From Melieria omissa (lineage: Eukaryota > Arthropoda > Insecta > Diptera > Ulidiidae): 64,000 nt of DNA. Under the pieces are notes generated by a model. It searched no databases, had not been told where the DNA came from, and worked only from the letters and a program-made list of their open reading frames with translations. The stretch spans positions 102,918,067 through 102,982,066 of the forward strand of contig OZ020269.1 of the NCBI GenBank assembly GCA_963971225.1, read 5' to 3'. Below, one piece after another: positions 35,737 through 45,721 of this stretch (position 1 is its first letter; the number at the start of each line of letters is the position of its first letter). The position numbers and the translations under genes were made by a program.

Positions 35737-36210
35737 CCCTTTCGCTATTTTGTTTCCATATGGCAAATTGCTACTTTGTGGACGTCTGAACGCTCTGTGG
35801 TTTAAAAATGGTTTTGTTGGTCCTTAGAATAGTTTGAAGTTTTAGGAAAAATACGAAACTGAATACTAAAGTTAAAAGAAAAGAAGTATACACGTTTTTA
35901 TAATAGTATATCTTGACATAGTAAAGGAAGAAGAAGCAGAAAACTTTAGATATCTTTTTAATTTGACGTTTTCTATCAATTTAGATACTTTTTGAAAAAA
36001 ATTAATTAGGTGTAAACAAATTTATGTTTAAGTAATTATTACAGCCACAACGTTGTGGTTGGTCTCATAGAAAAAGACTATAAAATAGAGGGTCCGAGTA
36101 TAAAAATTAAAAAAATTTCTTTTGGCATGTTGCTAATACAACCACATAGAAGGATAAAATTTAAAATTTAAAATTTAAAATTTCCCCAGTAAAAACCTGT
36201 AGAGAAAGGG
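35737..36210. mobile_element. piggyBac-like MITE (family B), copy 2, nested
   Basis: TTAA at 35733-35736 and 36211-36214; begins CCCTTTCGCTATTTTGTTTC and ends CCTGTAGAGAAAGGG. About 200 bp longer than copy 1; the extra part includes a repeated TAAAATTTAAAATTTAAAAT patch (36158-36182). Confidence 0.85.
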
Positions 36211-36257
36211 TTAAGCTGAAGTTAAATGAATAAAAAAAGTTGCAATAAAAAAAACTA

Positions 36258-37007
36258 TCAGGTGTACAACTTTGCTTCCGCCGTTTTCCGATAGATGGCT
36301 GTACCGGCTGAGGCTGGTTGAAAGACATAGATGGTAATGCCTTTAAAGTGAGTGTGGACAGTGCCTAACGAATTGTCATCGCCGTTTCAGTGACAGTTGT
36401 TCTTGTTTTCGTATTATTCACGCTCGAAAATGTCCGTTTATGTGCCCAATTCTCGCCATTTGCGGGAAGTTTTACTTTTCTGTTACAATTCGAAAAAAAT
36501 GCAGCTGAAGCGCATCGAATGCTCTCAGAAACTTACGGTGATGCTGCTCTGAGTGAAAGAACGTGTCGGGAGTGGTTTCAACGTTTTAAAAATGGTGATT
36601 TCGTGGTGAGGGAAAATGGTGAGTCATCCTCCAACACGACAATGCTCGGCCTCACGTCGCAAAAGTGGTCAAAAAGTACCTGGAAACGCTGAAATGGGAA
36701 GTCTTGCCCCACCCGCCGTATTCCCCAGATGTCGCCCCTTCTGACTTCCACCTATTCCGTTCGATGGCACACGGCCTGGCAGATCAACATTTTCAATCCT
36801 TCGAAGAATTGGAAAAATGGATTGCTTCATGGATAGCGTCAAAAGAGGACTCCTTTTTTCGAGCCGGGATCCGAAAATTGCCGGAAAGATGGGAGAAAGT
36901 TGTCGCTAGCGACGGACAATACTTTGAATAATACATCTGTAAGCACTTTTTCGCAATAAAGCTTTTAATTTTGGAAAAAAACGGCGGAAGCAAAGTTGTA
37001 CACCTGA
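36258..37007 (+). mobile_element. mariner, internally deleted (copy 2)
   Basis: 750 bp between TA dinucleotides (36256-36257, 37008-37009) with the same inverted ends as 8387-9675. A deletion of about 540 bp relative to copy 1 joins the segment coding KNGDF to that coding LQHDNARPH, with a few unrelated bases (GTGGTGAGGGAAAATGGTGA, about 36604-36623) at the junction. It inserted into the hAT-like copy 2. Confidence 0.95.
36466..36931 (+). pseudogene. mariner transposase remnant
   Basis: The N-terminal piece (NAAEAHRMLSETYGDAAL, REWFQRFKNGDF) is in one frame and the C-terminal piece (KKYLETLKWEVLPHPPYSPD, VAPSDFHLF, WEKVVASDGQYFE) in another. The first catalytic D is deleted and the second (in the HDNARPH-coding stretch) is out of frame; only the third D is in frame. 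The poly-A tract before NAAEAH has seven A (36493-36499), one fewer than needed, whereas copy 1 has nine. Confidence 0.9.
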
Positions 37008-37197
37008 TAAATATATTTTTTTTATCAGAAGTTTAATTCCTTAAATTCATAATTAATTTTAATTACTTTAATTTGTTTAATTAATTTATAGTGAACAAAG
37101 TTGGAAACAATTTTTCGGAGATTTTTAAATTTTTTGGGAAGAAATTTTAAGATTTAGGAGAAAGTCATTTCAGGTATCTGACAGCACTGAGCTGAAT

Positions 37198-39400
37198 GGC
37201 AACCGTGACTGAGAGTAGTCTCTGTTGTCAGTTCTATTGATCTCTCTAATATTTTGAAAATTGTATGTAAAGATGTCGGAGCCTTTACACACATCACTAC
37301 AGTTATTTGATGAAAATTGGTAGACTAAAATATTATTTAAAATATAATTAAAGCATTCGAGAGTAACGTTAATGAGTCCCTAGAATTCTGGTGTCTGCTT
37401 GTATCTGGTCCTTTCGCCTTAAAAGAGGACATCAGCTGTATATCTGAGATTGAAGAAGTACAGATTCGAGAAAACTACTTCAAATCAGATGCTGCTTGGG
37501 CTATGGAAACAACATTAGCTAAAAAAATTACATTTCATTTGTTCATTCCCTTTCCTCATTAATTGAGCAAATTATTGCTTTATTAAGATTCGTCTCAGCC
37601 AGCATAGCAAATTTTTTTCCCACTTCCGGTTTCAGAGTTTCAGTCACACCTTCATTAAAAAGAACTCAACAACTAAATGATTTAACTTAACTACATCATT
37701 TATTTTAGCACCGAAAAAAGTCCCAAACAGCGCGTCGTGTGTCACACTTCCCGCCCTTTCCATTCGATTCGTTAAACTCGGAGTAAATTTGCGCTCGGCC
37801 TGCGTACAAATTAAAAATAGAAGCAATTTATTTTGCATTTTACACGCTTATCAAAGCGTAAATCTACGCAGGACGGTGACAATTTCACAAAATGCCCATT
37901 TAGAGTGTCAACGTAACAAGACAGCCAACAACAATAACAACAACAACGGTGGGCAGGCACCGCTAAACGACCAGGTGGGTGTACTGAATGGCTAAATGTG
38001 GCGACTGAACACAACTTTTGAGCAACAACTGCTGGCAGCAACAACGAAATGTTAATTTAGTGTGACTAAATTTATGTGCAGCACTGCTGCTGGACACACG
38101 TTTCCAATCGGTTACGCCGGCGACACAACAAATTACAACGAACTACGTCGGCGAGCAGATACGGGCAGCGCTCGTCTACGGGTCGCGCACGCGTACATCA
38201 CACAAAACGCACAACGCGAAATTCCAACGAAAACATCCAGTAGGAGCGAAGTGTAGGGAAATTTTCACGGTGATAAAATGGAAATTCGACGCTGACCTAC
38301 CGTAACGACGCGCACAGTGCGTAGGGGCGCATCGTAAATTTTCGACGCGTTGCAGCTACGGGCGCATGCGCACAGTCAATGTGAGCTAGAATGCCTTTTG
38401 TTGGGCAAATTTTGCAGCTTCCGTAGAGTCAGAAGGCAAAAAATCAGTCTCCGTTTGACTTTTGGCCCATTCGATCTGGGACTATTTGGACTGAAAATTC
38501 CCTGAATTTGACTATTGTTGTTGACGCATGTTGGCCATGTTTTGTTTACATTGCGCCTCGGGAGTGTTTCTTTGTTGAATTTGTTTCTTTAAATTGGCTT
38601 CTTTTACCGCTGGGACGCTTTACGATCTGCCACCGGCAACAAACTCTTTGAATAGTCGCTGTTTGCTTCTAGCGTGCTGCCGCTTTGCTTCCATCACGCA
38701 GTGCACAGTGTGTGTGTGCTTGCCTGCTGTTCCGACATTTAAGTATTTTTGTTTATGATTTTTCTCAACTACTTCAATATTTTTCGCTGTTGGCAAAACG
38801 AACGCAGAGCACTACCGCCTTTCGCATTACCCCGCGTTGCCTTTAAGCGACAATCATGCTGATGTTTTGGTATTGTCGGACCGCCGGTGTTGCTGTTGGC
38901 TGTCTACTGTCATCGAACGATCCATTATTGTTTGTATACGTAAACAATTAGTGCCAATTCTAGAACCATTTGCGGTTCCTTTCTTTGTTTCAAAAGGAGC
39001 TTCAGGTGTTTTTCAGGGTGTCCACTGCCTTTGCAGCTGTTTCGAGATGGAAAAGGTGCAACATTTTGTTCAAAAATTCACATTGCATAGTCTCTCCATA
39101 GGACTCAGATGTGTTGAAGAACTTGAGCTGCTAAATATCCTTCAAATCTTTGGACGGTTATTTTATCAGTTTAGAATTAAATATTTCTTATAGATAAACA
39201 TTATTCTTGTCTGATCATTTCCACTCATTGTTTTTCTTCTTTCTTGCAATAGTGATCACATGTTATACAAAGTTTTTTCTAAGCATAGGCTTAAAGGTTA
39301 AGAATGATGTTAGACAATACTTAGTCGTACTTTTACTTATTCCAAAAACATGAATGAACAGAAATCGCTTCAAGACAAAAGAACGTAAAGTGGTCCTTGA
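37198..39400. other. no gene seen; GC-rich island
   Basis: 37700-38400 is richer in CG dinucleotides than its surroundings (GACCTACCGTAACGACGCGC, TAGGGGCGCATCG, GGGCGCATGCGCACAG at about 38363). CAA-type microsatellite at 37928-37945. It may be regulatory; no coding exon is identified. The frame 38837-39193 has no known domain. Confidence 0.4.
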
Positions 39401-39419
39401 TATCTGCTTCATCAAGCAA

Positions 39420-40985
39420 CTCTTAATACTGAAGAGATCTCTGCAAAGCGCTTCAGTATTCTTGAAGGATTTCTGCGAATCGTTTCAGTATTCATGAAGA
39501 ATCTCTACGAATTCATGAAGAATCAATATTCATAAAGGATCTCTGCGAATCACTTCAGTATTCATGAAAAACCTCTGCGAATCATTTCAGTATTCATGAA
39601 TGATCTCTACGAATCTCTTCACTATTCTTGAAGAATCCCTTCAAATCTCTTCACTAATCATGAAGGATCTCTGCAAATTCCTTCAGTATTCATGAAGGAT
39701 CTCTGCGAATTGCTTCAGTATTCATGAAAAATCTCTGCAAGCCCTCCAGTATTCATGAGGAATTTCTGCGAATCGCTTCAGTATTCATGAAGTATGTATC
39801 TCTACAAATCACTTCAGTATTCATGAAGGATCTCTGCGAATTGCATCAGAATTCATGAAGGATCTCTGGAAATCTCTTCATTATTCATGAAGGATCTCTG
39901 CGAATCGTTTCAATATTCATGGAGGATCTCTGCGAATAACTTCAGTATTCATGAAGGATCTCTGCAAATCGTTTCAGTATTCATGAAGGATCTCTGCGAA
40001 TCACTTCAATATTCATGAAGAATCTCTGGAAATCTCTTCATTATTCTTGAAAGATCTCTGCGAATCCCTTCAGTATTCATAAAGGATTTCTGCGAATTAT
40101 TTCTGTATTCGTGAAGGATCTCTGCGAATCGCTTCAGTATTCATGAAGGATCTCTGCGAATTGCATCAGAATTCTTGAAGGATCTCTGGAAATCTCTTCA
40201 TTAATAATGAAGGATCTCTGCGAATCGTTTCAATATTTATAAAGGATCTCTGCGAGTAACTTCAGTATTCATGAAGGATCTCTGCGAATCGTTTCAGTAT
40301 TCATGAAGGATCTCTGCGAATCGTTTCAGTATTCATGAAGTATCTATGCGAATAGCTTCACTATTCATGAAGGATCTCTGCGAATACCTTCAGTATTCAT
40401 GAGGAATCTCTGCGAATTGTTTCAGTATTCATCGAAAATCTCTGAGAGCCCCTCCAGTATTCATGAGGAAATTCTGCGAATCCCTTCAGTATTCATAAAG
40501 GATCTCTGCGAATCGTTTCAGTATTCATGAAGGATCTCTGCGAATCGCTTCAGTATTCATGAAGGATCTCTGCTAATCGCTTCAGTATTTATGAAGGATC
40601 TCTGCGAATAACTTCAGTATTCATGATGAATCGCTGCGAATTCATGAAGAATCAATATTCAGAAAGGATCTCTGCGAATCACTTCAGTATTTATGAAAAA
40701 CCTCTGCGAATCGTTTCAGTATTCATTAAGGATCTCTGCGAATCTCTTCACTATTCATGAAGAATCTGTGCGAATTGTTTCAGTATTCATGGAAAATCTC
40801 TGAGAGCCCTCCAGTATTCATGAGGAAATTCTGCGGATCGCTTCAGTATTCATGAAGTATGTATCTCTTCGAATCACTTCAGTTTTCATGCAGGATCCCT
40901 GCGAATAGCATCAGAATTCATGAAGGATCTCTGCGAATCCCTTCAGCATTCATGAAGTATATCTGCGAACCAATTCATTATTCAA
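39420..40985. repeat. 32-bp minisatellite, ~48 units
   Basis: The unit is GAAGGATCTCTGCGAATC plus GCTTCAGTATTCAT, with variants (AATCTCTAC, ATCAGAATTC, CTCTTCATTATTC). Higher-order structure is visible: the irregular block TCATGAAGAATCAATATTCA near 39515 recurs near 40637 (about 1120 bp, 35 units), and the variant GCATCAGAATTC recurs near 39842, 40161 and 40908. Degenerates into flanking DNA at both ends. Confidence 0.95.
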
Positions 40986-41084
40986 AGTCTTTTCATGAAG
41001 CATGTATCAAGGATCCCTTCAATTTCTCGATAAAGCTGTAATCGTTAATAGGAACACTGGCACAAACAGGATATAATTATTGAG

Positions 41085-41275
41085 AGGCTTTGCGTACAAC
41101 TTTTGTGCTTAATTTCATTTGAAACCATGACGGAAGAGGTAGTTTTGGTGGTCGAAACTCCCTCAAATACAAAACTTTCTGGTGCAATATCATGAAAGCA
41201 ATTTGTACCAGCAAATTTTGTATTTAAGGGGGTTTCACCCACCAAACCTCACCCCTCGCCCTCCCTTGTGTGAGC
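41085..41275. repeat. dispersed repeat, also at 55290-55415
   Basis: Shared order of blocks: TTTGCGTACAACTTTTGTGC/TTTGCGTACAACTTTTGAGC, ATTTCATTTGAAACCAT/ATACCATTCGAAACCAT, AAGCAATTTGT, then ACCAAAC or ACCAAACTCCCCCCACCCC. The 55290 copy is shorter. Unknown family, no ends recognised. Confidence 0.6.
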
Positions 41276-42005
41276 CGTTGGTTTGGAATCATAGCCCTTG
41301 AAGCAGTGTTGCTAAATTACGAAATTTTCCTAGAGATCAGAGGCAAAATCAGCTTTTTAGGCGAAATTAAAGGGAGAAAAATTAAGGCCGAATGTTAAGG
41401 AATCGTTGAGAATCAGAGGCAAAAGGGAGATCGTGACTTCGTTGAGAGAGATCAATTGAAAGAAGAGATGATGGTATCTTTCTGGTGGCTTACTGAAGCA
41501 AGCATAACTGAGGCATTTGGAGGAAGGTTTTTCTGTTGTCTCTCAGTCGGTCATTGGTTGAAAGACCCAGTTAAAAACAACTTGTTGCAGCTCCTCTTCT
41601 CAACTAAATACTTAAAGAATTTCACGGTACCTATTTCGACTTGTGCTAACTTGGTTTTGGGCATCAAAATGGACCTTCTTTGATCCCCGAAATACCCTCG
41701 TTGGATGTTCAAACCCAAAGCTATTCATGTTCCATGCTTATTTGTAATTTTACTCATCATACATAAAAGTATAACTAAACTTGGAGTAGGCAAACATTTC
41801 GTTCCTCCAGAACTAAACAACAATTCATGCAACACGTTGCAAAAACAACCGATTCACAGCTGCCAAAGACAACGAATGACGCCAGTCGACTTTGTACGAC
41901 GCTCAACTAGTGAGTAGTGCACTTTGTGTTGCAGTGAAATGAAATGCAAGTAATGCGACTTACAAAAAACAACAACAATAACAACAACAACAACAGCGCG
42001 CACAT

Positions 42006-42019
42006 TTGCGCATGCGCAA
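42006..42019. promoter_or_regulatory. palindromic NRF-1/Ewg-type site
   Basis: TTGCGCATGCGCAA is a perfect 14-bp palindrome containing the TGCGCATGCGCA consensus bound by NRF-1 in vertebrates and Erect wing in flies (established motif). It lies at the edge of a GC-rich island just after a CAA-repeat. A related GGGCGCATGCGCAC is at about 38362. Regulatory use is inference. Confidence 0.35.
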
Positions 42020-42962
42020 TTTCGATTTGCCACGCTTCTCTGCGTTCGTTTGGCTGTGCGCTTCCTTTTCGGCAGTGCAGCCAGTGAGCCCAAAAGGACA
42101 TTTCATTAGCACTTAAACATTTGAAACGCATTTCAAAAATATTCTTAAGCCGCTCGGCCGGCTGCTCATTTCGTCGATGCATCCTGCGACGCGCTGTGCC
42201 TGGGCGCAGTTTCGCTACGCCTCAGCGACAGCAAATGAACGCAGCGGCCTCAAACTGTTGCGCGCCGTCGCCGACAGTTGTGTTGCACCAGGCCGTTGAA
42301 AATTTCGCATTCGTCACATTCGATTTGTGCTCGTTTTGCCGCTCTCGGACTGCCGCACGCGTAATTGTTCGAATAATCTGTGTCAACCTCGTAAATCCCG
42401 ACGCTGATGGACGCTGTTGGGCTGCGCCACTGAATCGTCTCGGCTGGAACAAATTTCTTATTTGATATTTTCTTTATGTCATTGGACGCTTTATATGAAT
42501 TTATTTATGACATGATTTTTCGACGAAAATCAAAATCCACAGCTGCACTTTCGGGTGTGGCCAGTTAATGCGACAGAGTGTCGAAATGCTGAATATGATT
42601 TCTGTCTTTACGATTCTGGGGTCCTCTGGACTTTTATGTCAATTTTAATATTTGTGCTGATTTGATGCAGAAGGGAAGTTCAATTTGTGGTAAAGTTAAG
42701 GATAATTTTTAGGATAGCTTCTTATGATCTTTAATTTTCTATATTTTCCGTAGATATGTAAAGCCAACAACTTGATATGATAACTGATGATGGGACAATT
42801 GTTGGAAGTAAATATGGTAGATTACTATCCATGATAAGTGATGATGAATTTGTTGCAAGATCCAAAAATAGGAGACAGTAGACTGTCCCAACAGCACTTA
42901 TTATATCACATTGTAGGCTTTAAATGTGTACGAAAGATGTAGACAACTTAATTTTGTATGTA

Positions 42963-44250
42963 AAGGGTATGCACACCAAAATCGGGACACTTGTTTTCTG
43001 ATATAAAAATAAAACGAAGTAATCTAGAATTTTTTTCACAATTTATTCCTACTCTTCGGTCTTTAAGTATGAAATAGTCCATATTTATTTCTATTTTTTT
43101 CCTCCGTATGCCACCAACCGCACTTTTCGTCGGAGTCCTGCCATAAATTTTTGCACGAAAAATTCGTTCACTTTTTTAGACCCCCACAACCACTTCCTCC
43201 GGAACTCTTCTTTTGTCGATACCCTCGCATCACTCTTCTTTAAAATGCCTATAACTATCGACCACTAGTTTGCGATAGGGCGGAGTTCCGGGCTGTTAGG
43301 CGGATTAAACTCGCGCTGTACATATTCCATCCTATATGGAGAATATTCTCTTCTTACCACTACAGAGTTTCTCTGGAGGAGTGGCAAGTAGCCAAGTCTG
43401 GCCAAAACAACGGTTTTGATGTGTGGCGACGAATAAGAGGCCACAGTCTCTTTTCAAAGCAGTCTTCCCGGTAAATATTGCCCTTCATTGTGCCGACTGT
43501 TACAAAAGGGTTTGTTTTAACACCGCACGAACAGATGGCTTGCCAAACCATGGTCTTCTTTGGGAATTTTGCCCTTGATTTAACCTTGTATTCATCAGCA
43601 ACATCTTGGCGATTCGAGGTTGTGTAGAAATCTTGCCCAGCTAAAAATGTAAAGTTGTTGTAGCAGTATGTTTCTTCATCCATGATCACACTATTGAATT
43701 TCGTTAGCCAATTTTCGAACAAGTTTCAAAAACGGTGCTACACTGTGAGATTTCGTTTCGCGTCCCGATCTGGTACTACTTGAGCCTTGTAACTCTTCCA
43801 GCTTACTCGCCTCTTGGCTTTCTGGACGAACGATGACGATTTCTTCACGATTTAAGCCACCGAACGACTTGACATTCGCGGATTTTTTTTAAATGCGGCA
43901 ATCACTTTCTTCGTGCATCTAACGTCCTTCTGGCCATGATCACCACCACTACCTGCCTTACGATCAATCCTCAGCCTTTCATTACAATTTTTCAACACAA
44001 AATTTAGCTTCATTGTAATTCGGCGTATACTGAGGTTGGGATTCGTAGTGTGTTCGTGCAAGATGAGTTTTCTGCGTTCGTATTCGTTTGCCATTTTCTT
44101 ACCAATAAAACGGGTTTTGCAAAGTTTTTTTAATTGAATATTGAAAACCAAGTCATGGAGTACTTACGTCTAAAATTTTACTATTCAATGAGTTTTATTT
44201 TAAAAGATACAGGGGTTTTAAAGTGTCCCTATTTTGGTGTGCACACCCTT
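42963..44250 (-). mobile_element. Tc1/mariner-type element, decayed
   Basis: 1288 bp between TA (42961-42962, 44251-44252). The ends AAGGGTATGCACACCAAAAT and the inverse of ATTTTGGTGTGCACACCCTT are inverted repeats that continue through CGGGACACTT/AAGTGTCCCT (about 30 bp with a few mismatches). Transposase remnants are on the minus strand. Length and target fit the superfamily. Confidence 0.9.
43230..44094 (-). pseudogene. Tc1/mariner transposase pseudogene, probably DD37E
   Basis: Start MANEYERRKLILHEHT at about 44094, then a helix-turn-helix-like region (SIRRITMKLNF) and frame breaks near 43850 and 43722. The catalytic part reads VIMDEETYCYN (first D), VWQAICSCGVKTNPFV and LFWPDLATCHSS (second D), a stop after RETL at 43360, then in another frame NPPNSPELRPIA. 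In intact relatives the residue after RPI is the third catalytic acid; here it is A, followed by a stop where Y is expected. Counting through the break gives about 37 residues between the second and third acid, so DD37E is my inference. Certainly inactive. Confidence 0.8.
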
Positions 44251-44319
44251 TAAATAGTTTTGTCCTACGATGATTAGATAGTGATCTACTATCCTTGCTA
44301 AAATGGTTCTAAAAAAAGA

Positions 44320-44820
44320 TTAAACATTATGCCAAAAATGATGTTCGAAGGAGAGAAGACATTGAGAATCTGTCCCAAGAAGAGAATGTATGTCCCAAGT
44401 GGGATTCAAACAATCAATGGTGCCAGAATATTTGAACTTTGGTATAGGGATCCACATCCTCAAAGGAGAGAAGGTATTCTGAGTGAGCTAAGTACATCTG
44501 AAGCAGGGTTTAAACATTCAATGAAGCTGGCAATAATAACAAAATGTTTTTACTTCAGAAGCGGGATACAAACATTCAATGAAACTAGAAAAGATAACAA
44601 AATGTTTTCAGTTTGGGAGAGGAATCATAGTTTTATAAGTAGAGAATTATGGATGAGTTATATATGTGAAAAATATCCTACTTCTACCAAACATTCGATG
44701 ATGCTGGTGAAGATATCATTGTATTTTTACTTTGGTATAGGAATCATAATGTTTAAGGTAGAAAAAAAAATATTGTGGAAGAGTTTTGAATGTTCAAAGT
44801 GGGCTTTAAATATTAAATAA
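44320..44820. repeat. degenerate short tandem repeats
   Basis: GGGATTCAAACAATCAATG, GGGTTTAAACATTCAATGAA, GGGATACAAACATTCAATGA and CCAAACATTCGATGATGC recur at irregular spacing (roughly 55-125 bp), each followed by sequence like GATAACAAAATG/AATAACAAAATG. The 163-codon frame across it (44329-44820) follows the repeat and resembles no family. Confidence 0.5.
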
Positions 44821-45234
44821 AAATATCAGATGACACCTGAGCATTATCTGGTGAGCTGGTGAAGATACCATAGTCTTCCAACTTTGGTATAGACAGACTT
44901 AGAAAGTTGAAAGTCTGAAAAATTTACATATTTAGAAACAGGACCACCTGGAATATAAAGAATCGTGCTAGCCATGTTCATTGGCCAATACGTAAAGTGG
45001 TAAGACACAGTTCTTTACGAATTGACAATATTGGATTGAAAATCAGTTGATGTTGTAGTGGGTCTTCAACTAAGAACTGGTGAGAAAATTAGTATGGAAC
45101 CATTTTATGAGATAATAAATATTCGTAGTTAGAAACCAAACCAACTGGGTTACTCATTTATGGATATTCCGGAGGAATTGGGTTAAAGGTAGCAGTCTAC
45201 CAAAAAGCTTACTTGCATTATCGCAAGTCAGTTC

Positions 45235-45454
45235 TTATGTTTGTGTTAAATTTTTGTTGTTGAACTGAAGATGAATAAAAAAAGGCGGCATTTAAAAAAA
45301 TGTATGTACCTATATATTTTTATTTTTTTATGAGAAGTAAATGACACAAATTATAAAACAAATTTTAGGAGATTTATTTTAACATTTGGGGAGGAATTTT
45401 TTTAATATTTTTTAAGATTTCGTAGATAGTCATTTCATGTATCTGGCAACACTG
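45235..45454. mobile_element. hAT-like element, right half (copy 3)
   Basis: Internal TATGTTTGTGTTAAATTTTT and AAGATGAATAAAAAAAGG match the interior of copy 1, and the right end TCATGTATCTGGCAACACTG matches the family terminus. The left end is missing. Confidence 0.7.
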
Positions 45455-45588
45455 ATCCCAGTATGATCTCGAGTTGTTATCGAATAATCCAGCATCGCCT
45501 CGAGTTGTTCTCGATTATTTCAGCCCCGTATCACAGCGAGTCGTTTCTGCGATTATTCCATCGACATTTTAATTTTTTTAATTTTTTT
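45455..45588. repeat. three-unit CTCGAGTTGTT repeat between two hAT-like ends
   Basis: Three related units of about 32-43 bp: CAGTATGATCTCGAGTTGTT..CGAATAATC, CAGCATCGCCTCGAGTTGTT..CGATTATTT and CAGCCCCGTATCACAGCGAG..GCGATTATTC. Located exactly between the right ends of two hAT-like relics. Confidence 0.7.
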
Positions 45589-45589
45589 T

Positions 45590-45721
45590 TGTAAAGTCTT
45601 ATTCCTTTAAAATGACTCATAGTATAAAAATATTGTAGGAGATTTTTTTATCTTTTGGGAGGAAATTTTAGTATTTTTTTAGAATTTAAGAGAAAGTAAT
45701 TTTAGGTATCTGGCAGCACTG
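45590..45721. mobile_element. hAT-like element, right end (copy 4)
   Basis: TATTGTAGGAGATTTTTTTA, TTTTGGGAGGAAATTTTAG and the terminus TTTTAGGTATCTGGCAGCAC(TG). Left end missing. Confidence 0.7.

Larger units (their letters stand above)
35461..37189. mobile_element. hAT-like non-autonomous element, copy 2 (twice interrupted)
   Basis: Starts CAGTGTTGCCAGGTCAG and ends AGGTATCTGACAGCACTG. Flanks AGTTAAGT (35453-35460) and AGCTGAAT (37190-37197) agree at 5 of 8, a decayed duplication. Internal blocks such as AAGATTCTTGGCCTTTTAG and TTAGGAGAAAGTCATTTCAG match copy 1. Two guests, a TTAA element (35737-36210) and a mariner (36258-37007), lie only 47 bp apart inside it. Confidence 0.8.
40990..42962. 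other. mostly single-copy DNA; small repeats
   Basis: Holds a dispersed repeat (41085-41270, separate entry), a possible hAT-like left-end relic (CAGTGTTGCTAAATTACG at 41303) and a GC-rich island (41990-42450). The frames 41456-41683, 41705-41917 and 42121-42465 show no recognisable domain. Confidence 0.4.

Noticed and set aside
39420..40985. CRISPR array
   Set aside because: Units are contiguous 32-bp repeats without unique spacers, in a eukaryotic genome; it is a minisatellite.
42121..42465. 114-codon open frame in GC-rich DNA
   Set aside because: Open on both strands because of composition; no domain or splice context.
44329..44820. 163-codon open frame as host gene
   Set aside because: Follows degenerate tandem repeats and resembles no family.
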